Below are positions 8,389 through 16,171 of a stretch of DNA of 64,000 nucleotides, piece after piece; positions within the stretch are counted from its first letter, which is position 1; each line of letters starts with the position of its first letter. A program made the position numbers and the translations under genes. Source of the DNA: Roseiflexaceae bacterium. Its GTDB lineage: Bacteria; Chloroflexota; Chloroflexia; Chloroflexales; Roseiflexaceae. Where the stretch lies: NCBI GenBank assembly GCA_947474225.1, contig CANJHS010000002.1, forward strand, positions 86,853 to 150,852, read 5' to 3'. Under the pieces are notes generated by a model. That model searched no databases. It had not been told where the DNA came from and saw only the letters and a program-made list of their open reading frames with translations.

Positions 8389-9218
8389 AGCGTCCAATAG
8401 CAGACAGTATCGTCTTCATTACTGGTGCAAGTGCAGGCATAGGCGCCGCTACTGCCCAGCGCCTCGCGGCAGTTGGCGCAACCATCATATTGTGTGCACG
8501 TCGCATCGAAGTACTCGAGTCTATGCGGCAATTGCTGACTGATCCCGAACGTCATTTCTGTATTGCCGTCGATGTCGCTGACGCACGCGCAGTGGCACTA
8601 GCAGTAGATTCTACAATCCAACGATATGGCCGATTGGATGCTGTTATTTGTAATGCCGGCATCGGGCTAACAGCACCGGTCTCTGAGCTCGATTATGTCC
8701 AATTTATGCAAGTGATGGCGGTCAATGTCGGAGGATTCCTCCATTTCGTTCAGGCTATTACCCCGGTGTTTCTCCGGCAGCAGGCTGGTCAATTTGTGGT
8801 TATTTCTTCAGTCGTAGGCCAACATGCGCTCCCGTACAACGGCGGGTACGCAGCGACAAAAGGGGCACTAGAGCGCCTGTGTGAGTCACTCCGTATCGAA
8901 CTGTTGGGAACTCCCCTTTCTGTCTCTGTGATTCGACCTGGCACGGTAGCGAGTGAATTCTTTGCACATCGTCTTGGACCCGATGGTGAACGTCGCTCAA
9001 CGCACAAGAAAGGAATGGATCCCGTTGTCGTCGCAGAGACAGTCATACGAGCATTGGCAAAAGAGCAGCGAATTCTGTATCCCCGCATGCGTGATCAGCT
9101 TTTGTCCATCATCGCGGACGTATTCCCTTCCTTAAGTGACCAGATTTTGGCACGGACGTTTCGTTGGCAACAAAAAACCGGTGGCGACGATATGTCACCA
9201 CCGGCAGGCCGGAATTAG
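8385..9218 (+). CDS. Short-chain dehydrogenase/reductase
   Basis: A classical SDR of 277 aa. The cofactor loop TGASAGIG is at 13-20, NAG at 90-92, the catalytic Ser at 141-142, and YAATK gives Tyr155 and Lys159. An Arg pair at 39-40 after the second strand suggests NADPH preference. I start it at the ATG of the ATGA overlap with the GNAT gene; an in-frame ATG 17 codons earlier lies deep inside that gene. The last coding bases contain the terminator of the convergent trxA-csoR operon, and its stop overlaps the csoR stop by four bases. The substrate is unknown. Confidence 0.85.
   Translation: MKRPIADSIVFITGASAGIGAATAQRLAAVGATIILCARRIEVLESMRQLLTDPERHFCIAVDVADARAVALAVDSTIQRYGRLDAVICNAGIGLTAPVSELDYVQFMQVMAVNVGGFLHFVQAITPVFLRQQAGQFVVISSVVGQHALPYNGGYAATKGALERLCESLRIELLGTPLSVSVIRPGTVASEFFAHRLGPDGERRSTHKKGMDPVVVAETVIRALAKEQRILYPRMRDQLLSIIADVFPSLSDQILARTFRWQQKTGGDDMSPPAGRN
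9178..9204 (-). terminator. Terminator of trxA-csoR, embedded in the SDR coding end
   Basis: CCGGTGGCGAC (9178-9188) pairs with GTCACCACCGG (9194-9204), with one mismatch and a 5-nt loop. Read on the minus strand the stem is followed by TTTTTT (9177-9172). It is a good intrinsic terminator lying within the 3' coding part of the convergent SDR gene. Confidence 0.75.
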
Positions 9219-9496
9219 GAGCGCGAGGCTCGCAAAAGCGCGAGCACACGCTCTACATCAAGAGGTTGCGTGCTTCCACCGTCACAGAGTGCTTCATGAG
9301 CGCAGCGTTCTGCAAGGGTTGTGCCCACACTCGAGACTGCAGCCTTGATAGCATTGAGCTGTGTGACGATATCGGTACAATCCCGACCTTCGGACAACAT
9401 TCGCTGCACGCCGCGTACTTGCCCTTCGATCCGCACCAAACGTGTGACCAGATCGGCACGTGATTGATTGCTTAACGGGAGGATTAGCTCACTCAT
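9215..9496 (-). CDS. CsoR/RcnR-family repressor with altered ligand set
   Basis: A 93-aa all-helical repressor of the DUF156 family (RLVRIEGQVRGVQRML at 19-34). In copper-sensing CsoR the ligands are Cys, then His 25 residues later, then Cys 4 residues after that. Here the first Cys is kept (Cys40), the His position is Cys65, and the last Cys position is Ala69; His67 and Cys71 lie close by. It is therefore neither a canonical Cu sensor nor a typical CstR (Cys pair 29 apart). It follows trxA by 9 bp on the same transcript, and a CsoR-type operator lies at the shared promoter, so autoregulation is likely. Signal: copper, another metal, or thiol oxidation. Confidence 0.85.
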   Translation of the reverse strand: MSELILPLSNQSRADLVTRLVRIEGQVRGVQRMLSEGRDCTDIVTQLNAIKAAVSSVGTTLAERCAHEALCDGGSTQPLDVERVLALLRASRS

Positions 9497-9505
9497 GACA
9501 CCCGC

Positions 9506-9835
9506 TTAGGAATTTGCGACCTTGTCGAAGTCACGCTTCAATTCGGATTTGGGTTTGACACCGACCACGCGGCCGACTTCTTTTCCGCCTTTGAAGAAAA
9601 TCATCGTCGGGATTGCTTGCACGCCGAATTGCGCAGCATACTTCGAAGATTCGTCGGTGTTGACTTTTGCAACGGTGACTTTACCGGCATATTCGCCGGC
9701 AAGTTCTTCGAGGATCGGGGCAACAGCACGGCATGGTCCGCACCATGGAGCCCAGAAATCGACCAATACGGCGGTTTCAGACTGAAGAACATCTGCATCG
9801 AATGAGCTATCGGTAACGGTCAGTGGCTTTGTCAT
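9506..9835 (-). CDS. trxA: Thioredoxin
   Basis: A 109-aa cytoplasmic thioredoxin. WCGPC gives the redox pair Cys32/Cys35, Asp26 lies in VLVDFWAPW, and the cis-Pro is in AIPTMIFFKGG. The length is standard. It is the first gene of a two-gene operon with the CsoR-family repressor, driven by a sigma70 promoter with an operator at the transcription start. Thioredoxin expression is thus probably tied to whatever the repressor senses, which is unusual for this housekeeping disulfide reductase. Confidence 0.95.
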   Translation of the reverse strand: MTKPLTVTDSSFDADVLQSETAVLVDFWAPWCGPCRAVAPILEELAGEYAGKVTVAKVNTDESSKYAAQFGVQAIPTMIFFKGGKEVGRVVGVKPKSELKRDFDKVANS

Positions 9836-9860
9836 AATCCCTTACTTTCGTGTGTGCATG

Positions 9861-9877
9861 ATACCCCTGAGGGGTAT
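9861..9877. promoter_or_regulatory. CsoR-type operator upstream of trxA-csoR
   Basis: ATACCCCTGAGGGGTAT has 7-bp perfect arms around a 3-nt centre. This matches the TACCC...GGGTA pattern known for CsoR-family repressors. It starts at the predicted transcription start, between the -10 box and the trxA start codon. Confidence 0.8.
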
Positions 9878-9883
9878 ACGAGT

Positions 9884-9913
9884 AGTATAGCAAAGTGCCG
9901 AGGACAGAGTCAA
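9884..9913 (-). promoter_or_regulatory. Sigma70 promoter of trxA-csoR
   Basis: On the minus strand, TTGACT (9913-9908) and TATACT (9889-9884) are separated by 18 bp. Transcription is expected near 9877, at the edge of the CsoR-type palindrome. Confidence 0.75.
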
Positions 9914-9956
9914 CTGTTGGAGTGAGGAAAAACATGAGATTTTTGTGTGTGTGCGT

Positions 9957-9985
9957 TTGACATCGCTTACAAGACCGTCTATACT
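9957..9985 (+). promoter_or_regulatory. Sigma70 promoter of rplU-rpmA-rpmE
   Basis: TTGACA (9957-9962) and TATACT (9980-9985) with a 17-bp spacer form a near-consensus promoter, as expected for ribosomal protein genes. The leader of about 85 nt before the TTG start of rplU could host regulation, but I see no clear structure in it. Confidence 0.8.
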
Positions 9986-10078
9986 TCATGTTGATAAATT
10001 ATTCCCACAAACGTGTGAATATCAAGCAGTTATGCAGATCCAACGAATCGTTGGAAAGCAGACGCAAGGGAGAATACG

Positions 10079-10450
10079 TTGTACGCCATTTTTCGAGATC
10101 GTGGTATGCAATACCGCGTAAAAGAGGGGCAGATGCTAGACATTGCTCTGCAAAGCGAAGCAGCTGCCGGCAGCGAACTCACCATTGAAGAAGTCTTGTT
10201 GGTGGGTGGCGAGCAGACGGTAGTGGGCAACCCGACGGTCGACGGTGCCAAGGTGGTACTGAAGGTCATCGGCGCAGTGCAGGACGACAAAATCGTCGTG
10301 TTCCGATACAAGAGCAAGAAGCGCTATCGCCGACGTACCGGTCATCGGCAAGATTTGACCCGCGTGCAGGTCACCAAAATCGAAGTAAACGCATCAAGCG
10401 ACAGCAAAGCCGCCAAAGCACCACGCCGCAAGGCTGGGGCAGCAGCCTAG
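10079..10450 (+). CDS. rplU: 50S ribosomal protein L21
   Basis: A 123-aa L21. It begins at a TTG codon with AAGGGAG upstream; the alignment MYAIFRDRGMQYRV fixes this start, because the family begins MYAIIxxGGKQYxV. The core carries RYKSKKRYRRRTGHRQ, the usual rRNA-binding basic stretch. A C-terminal tail of about 20 residues rich in Ala and Lys extends past the usual end (about 103 aa). First gene of rplU-rpmA-rpmE. It assembles early on 23S rRNA. Confidence 0.93.
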   Translation: MYAIFRDRGMQYRVKEGQMLDIALQSEAAAGSELTIEEVLLVGGEQTVVGNPTVDGAKVVLKVIGAVQDDKIVVFRYKSKKRYRRRTGHRQDLTRVQVTKIEVNASSDSKAAKAPRRKAGAAA

Positions 10451-10478
10451 TTCAACACATAACTAAGGAGATGTCGTC

Positions 10479-10745
10479 ATGGCACATAAAAAAGGTGTAG
10501 GTAGTTCACGCAACGGACGTGATAGCAATCCTAAAATGTTGGGTGTCAAGCGCTTTGGTGGGCAAGTTGTCGGTGCCGGTGAAGTATTGATTCGCCAGAA
10601 CGGCACCAAGTTCAAGCCAGGCAAAAATGTCGGTTTGGGCCGTGACTACACCATCTACTCGATGATTCCCGGTCGCGTGGTATTCGAACAGTACAGCCGC
10701 ACACAGAAGCAGATCAGCGTCTATGCAGACGAGGTTGCACAGTAA
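10479..10745 (+). CDS. rpmA: 50S ribosomal protein L27
   Basis: An 88-aa L27 with the invariant N-terminus [19 protein letters not shown], which reaches toward the peptidyl-transferase centre. It lacks the cleavable N-terminal extension found in Firmicutes. The start has AAGGAG upstream. It lies 28 bp after rplU and 10 bp before rpmE. Confidence 0.96.
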   Translation: MAHKKGVGSSRNGRDSNPKMLGVKRFGGQVVGAGEVLIRQNGTKFKPGKNVGLGRDYTIYSMIPGRVVFEQYSRTQKQISVYADEVAQ

Positions 10746-10755
10746 GGAGCACGTG

Positions 10756-11007
10756 GTGAAGCAGGGCATCCATCCAAAAACATACGCAACCGTGTATACA
10801 TGCACCAGTTGCAACACCCAGTGGCCAAGTATTGCCACCAAAGAAAACCTTCGTCTTGACGTATGTTCCAAGTGCCATCCGTTCTACACGGGCGAGCAGC
10901 GCATCTTGGACACCGCAGGTCAAGTTGATCGATTCATGAAGCGACTCAAGGTCAGCCAAGACGTCCAGGCTGCTGCAGCGTCACGGGTCGACGTAAAGAA
11001 GAAGTAA
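10756..11007 (+). CDS. rpmE: 50S ribosomal protein L31 (zinc type)
   Basis: An 83-aa L31. The start is the second of two adjacent GTG codons (10756), since AAGGAG lies six bases before it; the product then begins MKQGIHPK as in the family. Cys pairs TCTSC near 16-19 and VCSKC near 37-40 make it the zinc-binding (C+) form. The C-terminus is extended and basic. It ends the ribosomal operon, followed by a strong terminator. Confidence 0.93.
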   Translation: MKQGIHPKTYATVYTCTSCNTQWPSIATKENLRLDVCSKCHPFYTGEQRILDTAGQVDRFMKRLKVSQDVQAAAASRVDVKKK

Positions 11008-11013
11008 TTCACT

Positions 11014-11055
11014 ACCAAAAAGCACCGACCGCAATAGCGGTCGGTGCTTTTTGGT
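11014..11055 (+). terminator. Strong intrinsic terminator after rpmE
   Basis: A perfect 19-bp stem (ACCAAAAAGCACCGACCGC with its complement) closes on an AATA loop. The stem contains its own A-tract and T-tract, so it can stop transcription from either side. Confidence 0.9.
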
Positions 11056-11154
11056 TTTCTTTAATGTACATTACACATCAGATCCGAGACAGCCGTGTGT
11101 CAGATATTAGATTTGATCGCTCCCCATTACCTATTATTGCTGCGACATTAAAAA

Positions 11155-11183
11155 CACCCCACGGTGCAGTGCACCATGGGGTG
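11155..11183 (-). terminator. Terminator of the small membrane-protein gene at 11193
   Basis: CACCCCAcGGTGCA pairs with TGCACCaTGGGGTG. On the minus strand it is followed by TTTTTAA. It lies 10 bp past the stop at 11193. Confidence 0.75.
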
Positions 11184-11192
11184 CAATCCTGA

Positions 11193-11480
11193 TTATACTA
11201 ACCCAGAATAACTGAGGGCAATGACACCGGTCATCAGCAGAACACCCCAGAATGCAATACGACGCAGGTCGTGGCCGATGATAGCGTATTCTGCTGTGTA
11301 ATTGATAGTGTCAGAGGTCAATTTACCCTGGCGACGGGTAGTACGAAGCGTCTTGGACTCTACATTTGCAAACCGCTCCACAGCCGGTGCTGTGTCGACA
11401 ATTGGGGCATCGAAACCCTGAGGTACCTGTGATAAACGGGAGTTGGTGCGCTTCCGATCCGCGCGAGAAAGTCGTGCCAT
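11193..11480 (-). CDS. Small protein with a C-terminal membrane anchor, unknown function
   Basis: A 95-aa product. I chose the ATG at 11480, which has GGAG upstream, over an ATG nine codons earlier. The N-terminal 60 residues are polar and basic (MARLSRADRKRTNSRL), and one hydrophobic segment (IAFWGVLLMTGVIALSYSGL) ends the protein. This gives a tail-anchored layout with the bulk in the cytoplasm. It is monocistronic with its own terminator and divergent from a large glycosyltransferase gene. No family is recognised. Confidence 0.65.
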   Translation of the reverse strand: MARLSRADRKRTNSRLSQVPQGFDAPIVDTAPAVERFANVESKTLRTTRRQGKLTSDTINYTAEYAIIGHDLRRIAFWGVLLMTGVIALSYSGLV

Positions 11481-11560
11481 CTGTATGCTCCATGCTCCAA
11501 CATGCAAATTCTAATAACGTGTCGTATTATACCATAGTGAACCTCATTGCAAAGGTGCGT

Positions 11561-13813
11561 ATGACACGCTTCAAACAGACCATCGAAGCACTCGCACTCA
11601 GTCTGGCAGCGATCACCCTGAGCTTGCTCATGCACGCGATTCCCGTGCGACAGATTGTTGACATTGGTGGGTACGACAGCACATACACACAAGGTTTTTT
11701 TGATCAGCAAACGACTCCTGCTCAGTTTGGATCAAACGGTAACTCCCGATGGAGTAGCGATTCCTCTGCGTTCCGGCTGCCCCTGATTGGGCTACCTTCA
11801 TCTATAGAGATAGACGTAGCAGCACCTCGGTCGCTGGTGCTCGGATTGACAACGCGGTCTGGTCACAATCAGTATGAATTCCACAACGCATACGTCTGGC
11901 AAAAACTATCACTTTCTATCACTGATGGATACACCAAATTAGCCGACACTCCCGTTGTGCTCACCAGCAGTCTCTCCCCATGGCAAAAAGGGGATCTCCG
12001 CAAGGTCGGGGTGTTGGTCGACACAATCACCTATCAAAGCCCATGGTTTGCCCTGCCATACCCAAGCATCCTGGCCTTGACGGTACTGCTCGCACTCCTC
12101 CTGAGCACATCCATTCCACAGCACAAGATTCCCACATCGTACTGGCGGATTGTGCTGTATGCGGCAATTCCAAATATCGTTGTTGCACTGTGCATTCGCT
12201 GGCCGTTTGCTTCTTTTCTCGTCTGGCCGGAGGCGCTCGTTTGGACGACTATGGCAGCAATAGGAACGATTGTTTGGCGACATCGAGAAGCTGTCAAAGC
12301 AGAGTGGGAACGTCATCAAGAATGGTATATTGCCGTATCCATAGTGCTGTGGACAGCAACGATGGCAGCAATACAGCGGTCGCATTTGACGTTGGTCGTA
12401 CCTGGCGTTGAAAAGGATTTTCGTTCTTTTGCAAGCCGTGCAGAAAATATTGAAAGTGTGCTACAGGCAGACCCGTTTTATCAATTCGGATACCCAGCGT
12501 TCCTCTGGATTGGACGACAACTAACAGGATTCCATATATTTACCGTGGCAACGACCTGGGCAGTGTTGGTTGCCGCTCTCGCACTGACTACGAGTTGGTA
12601 TATCGCCCGCCACGTGTTAGGACGTGGGTGGGATGTACTCGTAGTGGCAATCCTTGCGGGGAGTAGCTTCTTTGGGGAATACGCACTCCTCATCGGGAGC
12701 GATATGACGTTTACGGCAGCGACTATGCTTTCGCTCGCTACGTTACTGTGGTGCCTCGATGCGCCGCAGCGTCGGTTACGATGGGTTTGGGTAGGTGTGT
12801 CTATCGGTGTAGCATACCTTGTGCGGCACACTGGACTTGTTTTGAGTATCCCTGTGTTGCTGGCTGTGTTTTGGGTCGGACGTTCCACGCGTGACCGGTG
12901 GCTGTTGGCAGGATTCGTATGCCTGGGTTGGGTGGTTTGTTCTATGCCTCAACTGTATGTGAATGTCCGAGATACCGGAGAGATATTTTATAATCACCAA
13001 GCGAAAAACAGTTGGCTGGCGGTCTATGGCAATCTCGACTGGGGACGCTGGAGTGATGTTCCGGACGATATCCCATTGCGGGAAGTGATTTTCAACGACC
13101 CGCTTAGGTTTTTGATGTCGTGGTGGAATACTGTTGTCAGCGTCATCGGCACCGGAGCAACCGCCAACGAACATGACACTGCACTCTGGCAACGCCTGTT
13201 GACCGTCCCGTTCAATTGGTTCAGTAGCGTCGGTATTGTGTGGCTCGGTGTGCAGCTCCTGAAGCAGAGATTCGATGTGAAGCGGGACGTGCTGCTGGTA
13301 TGGGCTGCAAGCTTTGTCGTCGTGTCCGCGATTGCCTTTATATTGCCACGAATGTTGTTACCACTGACGATCATTGCCTCTATTACTGCAACATACGGAA
13401 TCCGTGCTGTTCTGAAGCACATCCCACAAATCCACGGAATGCTAATCGCCGGAATACTTGTGACCGGGATTTGTGTGGGCGTTGCAGCTACTGCGATCAA
13501 CATACGGGATGGCCAACCAATTGACGAACGAATGGCGCTTGCGTATTTGACCGCACTCCAGCCAGAACGACTGGCAATTATCGTACCAGCGGAGTCGCCT
13601 GCCGGAAAATATTCTGTTCTCGCAGAGCGGGTGATACTACGAACAACGAAGTACCCCGTCGATCCCAGTCTCCTCTGTGACGCAAAAGCAGACTACGCGC
13701 TGTGGTCCAACGAGTTAGTACCACCCGACCCAAGGCTAGTGCCGCTGCAGAGGATTGGCAAATATTGGATATTTCAACTTGCAGAATCACCCGCATACTG
13801 TACACCCCAGTGA
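11561..13813 (+). CDS. Large membrane glycosyltransferase-like protein (GT-C/GT39 type)
   Basis: A 750-aa polytopic membrane protein. The N-terminal part (about 1-190) has one membrane segment and a beta-rich extracytoplasmic domain. From about 190 on there are some 12 hydrophobic segments arranged as in GT39/PMT-like GT-C enzymes, with acidic residues in the first large loop (VEKDFRSFASRAENIESV near 285). The ATG at 11561 follows AAAGG; a longer reading frame upstream crosses the divergent gene. It precedes a polyprenyl-phosphate glycosyltransferase and a flippase-like gene, so it probably transfers a lipid-linked sugar outside the membrane. The exact reaction is not known. Confidence 0.65.
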   Translation: MTRFKQTIEALALSLAAITLSLLMHAIPVRQIVDIGGYDSTYTQGFFDQQTTPAQFGSNGNSRWSSDSSAFRLPLIGLPSSIEIDVAAPRSLVLGLTTRSGHNQYEFHNAYVWQKLSLSITDGYTKLADTPVVLTSSLSPWQKGDLRKVGVLVDTITYQSPWFALPYPSILALTVLLALLLSTSIPQHKIPTSYWRIVLYAAIPNIVVALCIRWPFASFLVWPEALVWTTMAAIGTIVWRHREAVKAEWERHQEWYIAVSIVLWTATMAAIQRSHLTLVVPGVEKDFRSFASRAENIESVLQADPFYQFGYPAFLWIGRQLTGFHIFTVATTWAVLVAALALTTSWYIARHVLGRGWDVLVVAILAGSSFFGEYALLIGSDMTFTAATMLSLATLLWCLDAPQRRLRWVWVGVSIGVAYLVRHTGLVLSIPVLLAVFWVGRSTRDRWLLAGFVCLGWVVCSMPQLYVNVRDTGEIFYNHQAKNSWLAVYGNLDWGRWSDVPDDIPLREVIFNDPLRFLMSWWNTVVSVIGTGATANEHDTALWQRLLTVPFNWFSSVGIVWLGVQLLKQRFDVKRDVLLVWAASFVVVSAIAFILPRMLLPLTIIASITATYGIRAVLKHIPQIHGMLIAGILVTGICVGVAATAINIRDGQPIDERMALAYLTALQPERLAIIVPAESPAGKYSVLAERVILRTTKYPVDPSLLCDAKADYALWSNELVPPDPRLVPLQRIGKYWIFQLAESPAYCTPQ

Positions 13814-13857
13814 TGCAAAGCCCCGTATAATCAAGTTGTGTTTTGAGAGGAGCTCCT

Positions 13858-14760
13858 ATGACCGAACCCACCACATGGCCATTTAGTATTAGTGTCGTCA
13901 TCCCCGCACATAACGAGACACATACCATCGCACGAGTCATCGCAGGCGTAAAAGCAGTAGTTCCTGCTGCAGAAATTATCGTCGTTGATGATGCATCACG
14001 AGACGATACTGCAGCGAAGGCTGAGGGTGCGGGTGCTATCGTGATCCGCAGACCACACAACGTCGGCAACGGTGCTGGCGTCAAAACCGGTGTGCGTGCA
14101 GCCCACGGGGATGTCGTGGTGATTTTAGATGCCGATGGTCAGCATAACCCTGCAGATATGCCTAAGCTTTTGCAATATATCGGGCAATATGACATGGTCA
14201 TCGGAGAACGAACACGAGCAGGGCAGCAAAACACTCTACGCTGGCTAGGCAACACGATTCTCAACAAACTCGGGAGCTATCTCATCGAGATGGACATGCG
14301 TGATCTGACGTCTGGCTTTCGCGCAATGCGTCGCTCTGTGATGCTTGAATTTATCCATCTGTTACCCAATAAAATGTCTTGGCCAACAACGAGTGCACTC
14401 GCATTTGGCAAATCGGGCTATCACGTACGATTCGAACCGATTGATGTAGCGCCGCGAGTAACGGGTAAGAGTGCGCAAAAGCTCCTGCGCAATGGATTTC
14501 GCTTTACTGGGATTATTCTGCGTATCTCCACACTCTTTGCCCCGTTACGCATATTTTTTCCCGTATCTGTAGTGTTGACCTTGCTGGGCATTCTTTCTTT
14601 CTTTATAAGCTACATGTACACCGACGCCGGGCGATTGTTTATCCCAAATTCTGCGGTCACACTCTTTGTTGGTGGGGTAATTGTATTCATGTTTGGCCTA
14701 CTCGCCGAGCAGATTGCAAGCCTTCGGTTTGCACGTCGTGAACCGCCGGAGTCTCGCTGA
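13858..14760 (+). CDS. Family 2 glycosyltransferase, polyprenyl-phosphate hexose synthase type
   Basis: A 300-aa GT-A enzyme. SVVIPAHNETHTI near 9-21 opens the nucleotide-sugar domain, VVDDAS near 44 and the metal-binding DADGQHNP near 93 follow, and DLTSGFRAMRR near 153 is the acceptor region typical of DPM1-like enzymes. Two C-terminal membrane segments (about 230-290) anchor it. The start has GAGAGGAG upstream. Such enzymes charge a polyprenyl phosphate with mannose or glucose; the flanking GT-C protein and flippase-like gene would use and move that lipid. The stop overlaps the next start (TGATG). Confidence 0.82.
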   Translation: MTEPTTWPFSISVVIPAHNETHTIARVIAGVKAVVPAAEIIVVDDASRDDTAAKAEGAGAIVIRRPHNVGNGAGVKTGVRAAHGDVVVILDADGQHNPADMPKLLQYIGQYDMVIGERTRAGQQNTLRWLGNTILNKLGSYLIEMDMRDLTSGFRAMRRSVMLEFIHLLPNKMSWPTTSALAFGKSGYHVRFEPIDVAPRVTGKSAQKLLRNGFRFTGIILRISTLFAPLRIFFPVSVVLTLLGILSFFISYMYTDAGRLFIPNSAVTLFVGGVIVFMFGLLAEQIASLRFARREPPESR

Positions 14761-15734
14761 TGCAACGATTGATCCTCCGCTGGGCGTTGCGCCTGATAGG
14801 ACCAGCACTGTTCGTGCTCTTTCTGATACGCACAGATGTGAGTGCAATTGTTGCGTCGTTGCGAGATGTACATTGGATTCCAGTGGTGTTATCGCTGGCT
14901 CTTATGCCGTTTTTTATTGTTATAAAAGCCTGGCGATGGCACATTATCTTGGCAGAATTGGGCTTGCAACCACCGTCCATTTGGATGTTGAGTCGCATCT
15001 ACGTTGTCGGTCTGTTTCTGGGCGGAACGACGCCTGGGCAGAGTGGCGACTTTGTCAAAGCGCTCTACCTGCGTAGTCCGGAACGCAAAATGCCCAGCTT
15101 GTTGTTCAGCATTTTCGTTGAACGCCTCTGTGATGTCGCCGCCATGGCGGTAATGGCATTCATCGGTTTGTCTGCTCTTGCAGCAAGTCTTGATACACAA
15201 AGCAGAATGACTATCCAAACCACCACCACCTTGGTCGCGGTGGTGATTTTTGCACTGTTGCCTATGTTGTTGATTCGACGAAGTCGCGTATTCGTTTTTG
15301 GAATGATTCGTCGCATCGTGCCGCAGCGTTTTTGCAAAAGCTATGACGGTATCACCGGTCAATTCGAAGCACTCAACATCGGCATCAAGCCAGCACTGCG
15401 TTTAGTCGTTGCGACCATGGGATCGGCACTTTCGACTGCGATACGTATCTGGTTACTTTTTGCGGCGATGAATGTCGATCGCGTAACATTGAGTGCAATA
15501 TTGGGGGCAACAGGTCAGATTTCGTTGCTCCAAGCATTGCCCATTAGTGTGTCAGGCATTGGTATTCGTGATGCGGTGCTGGTTGCGCTATTACGAACGT
15601 ATCAATATCCCGATGCCTTTGCCCTAGCGCTGAGCGGATTGTTTCTATTGATTAACGTAGAACATATCATCATCGGATTTATGTTCTCATTGCGATATCC
15701 GATCCCAAGTGAAAGTGCACCCGCAGATGCATAG
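14760..15734 (+). CDS. YbhN/AglD-type membrane protein (LPG synthase TM family)
   Basis: A 324-aa protein with about 8 hydrophobic segments, belonging to the family named after the flippase half of lysylphosphatidylglycerol synthase. Characteristic stretches are WRWHIIL near 60, GLFLGGTTPGQSGDFVKALYL near 82, FVERLCDVAAM near 120 and LPISVSGIGIRDA near 260. Proteins of this family sit beside lipid-linked glycan genes and are proposed to help move or use polyprenyl-linked sugars. Coupled to the GT2 gene by a one-base overlap. It lacks the C-terminal synthase domain of MprF. Confidence 0.82.
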   Translation: MQRLILRWALRLIGPALFVLFLIRTDVSAIVASLRDVHWIPVVLSLALMPFFIVIKAWRWHIILAELGLQPPSIWMLSRIYVVGLFLGGTTPGQSGDFVKALYLRSPERKMPSLLFSIFVERLCDVAAMAVMAFIGLSALAASLDTQSRMTIQTTTTLVAVVIFALLPMLLIRRSRVFVFGMIRRIVPQRFCKSYDGITGQFEALNIGIKPALRLVVATMGSALSTAIRIWLLFAAMNVDRVTLSAILGATGQISLLQALPISVSGIGIRDAVLVALLRTYQYPDAFALALSGLFLLINVEHIIIGFMFSLRYPIPSESAPADA

Positions 15735-16113
15735 AGTTCATTGGTTGGTGCTCTTTCTGGTTGTCTTTTCGCTGACCGGCTGTGGGCAACCGAACGAATA
15801 TAGTGCCACGAACAACGGAGTACGCGTCACCCTCCGCTTTGATGCAGATGTCGTCTCGAATGCGTCGATTCCAACGCTGATTTCTTTCCGACAGGGGAAC
15901 GACCCATTTGAAATGAGCGGCGTTTCATTGGAATTGCTGATGCCCGGGATGACAATGGGGAGTAATCGACCAATGGCAAATGTGCTCAGCGACGGCAGCC
16001 ACGCTACCAAAATCCTGTTCACCATGGATGGCGAATGGTCGATTCTCGTGACGGGGAAAAGCGCCAGAGGCAATGAGCGGTTTGTCGTGAATCACATTAT
16101 CGTCCGTCCGTAG
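15727..16113 (+). CDS. Small lipoprotein with a FixH/YtkA-like beta domain
   Basis: About 128 aa from the ATG at 15727; a GTG six codons earlier is possible. A signal peptide ends in the lipobox LTGC near residue 19, so it is lipid-anchored outside. The rest is a single beta-sandwich resembling YtkA/FixH proteins, with the Met-rich MPGMTMGSNRPM near 80. That motif occurs in copper-handling proteins. Its start lies inside the end of the flippase-like gene, and a terminator follows. A link to copper is inference. Confidence 0.65.
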   Translation: MHRVHWLVLFLVVFSLTGCGQPNEYSATNNGVRVTLRFDADVVSNASIPTLISFRQGNDPFEMSGVSLELLMPGMTMGSNRPMANVLSDGSHATKILFTMDGEWSILVTGKSARGNERFVVNHIIVRP

Positions 16114-16124
16114 ACCAGATTCGC

Positions 16125-16158
16125 AAAACGCCCGTCGGTGCTTACCGACGGACGTTTT
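16125..16158 (+). terminator. Terminator after the lipoprotein gene
   Basis: CCGTCGGT and ACCGACGG form the stem around GCTT, extended by outer pairs of AAAACG with CGTTTTT. It lies between convergent genes (stops at 16113 and 16172) and can act on both. Confidence 0.8.
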
Positions 16159-16171
16159 TGTCTTCTCGAGA

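Noticed and set aside
11366..11560. N-terminal extension of the GT-C-like protein
   Set aside because: It runs antisense through the small membrane-protein gene, and the residues look random. The ATG at 11561 begins at the first membrane segment.
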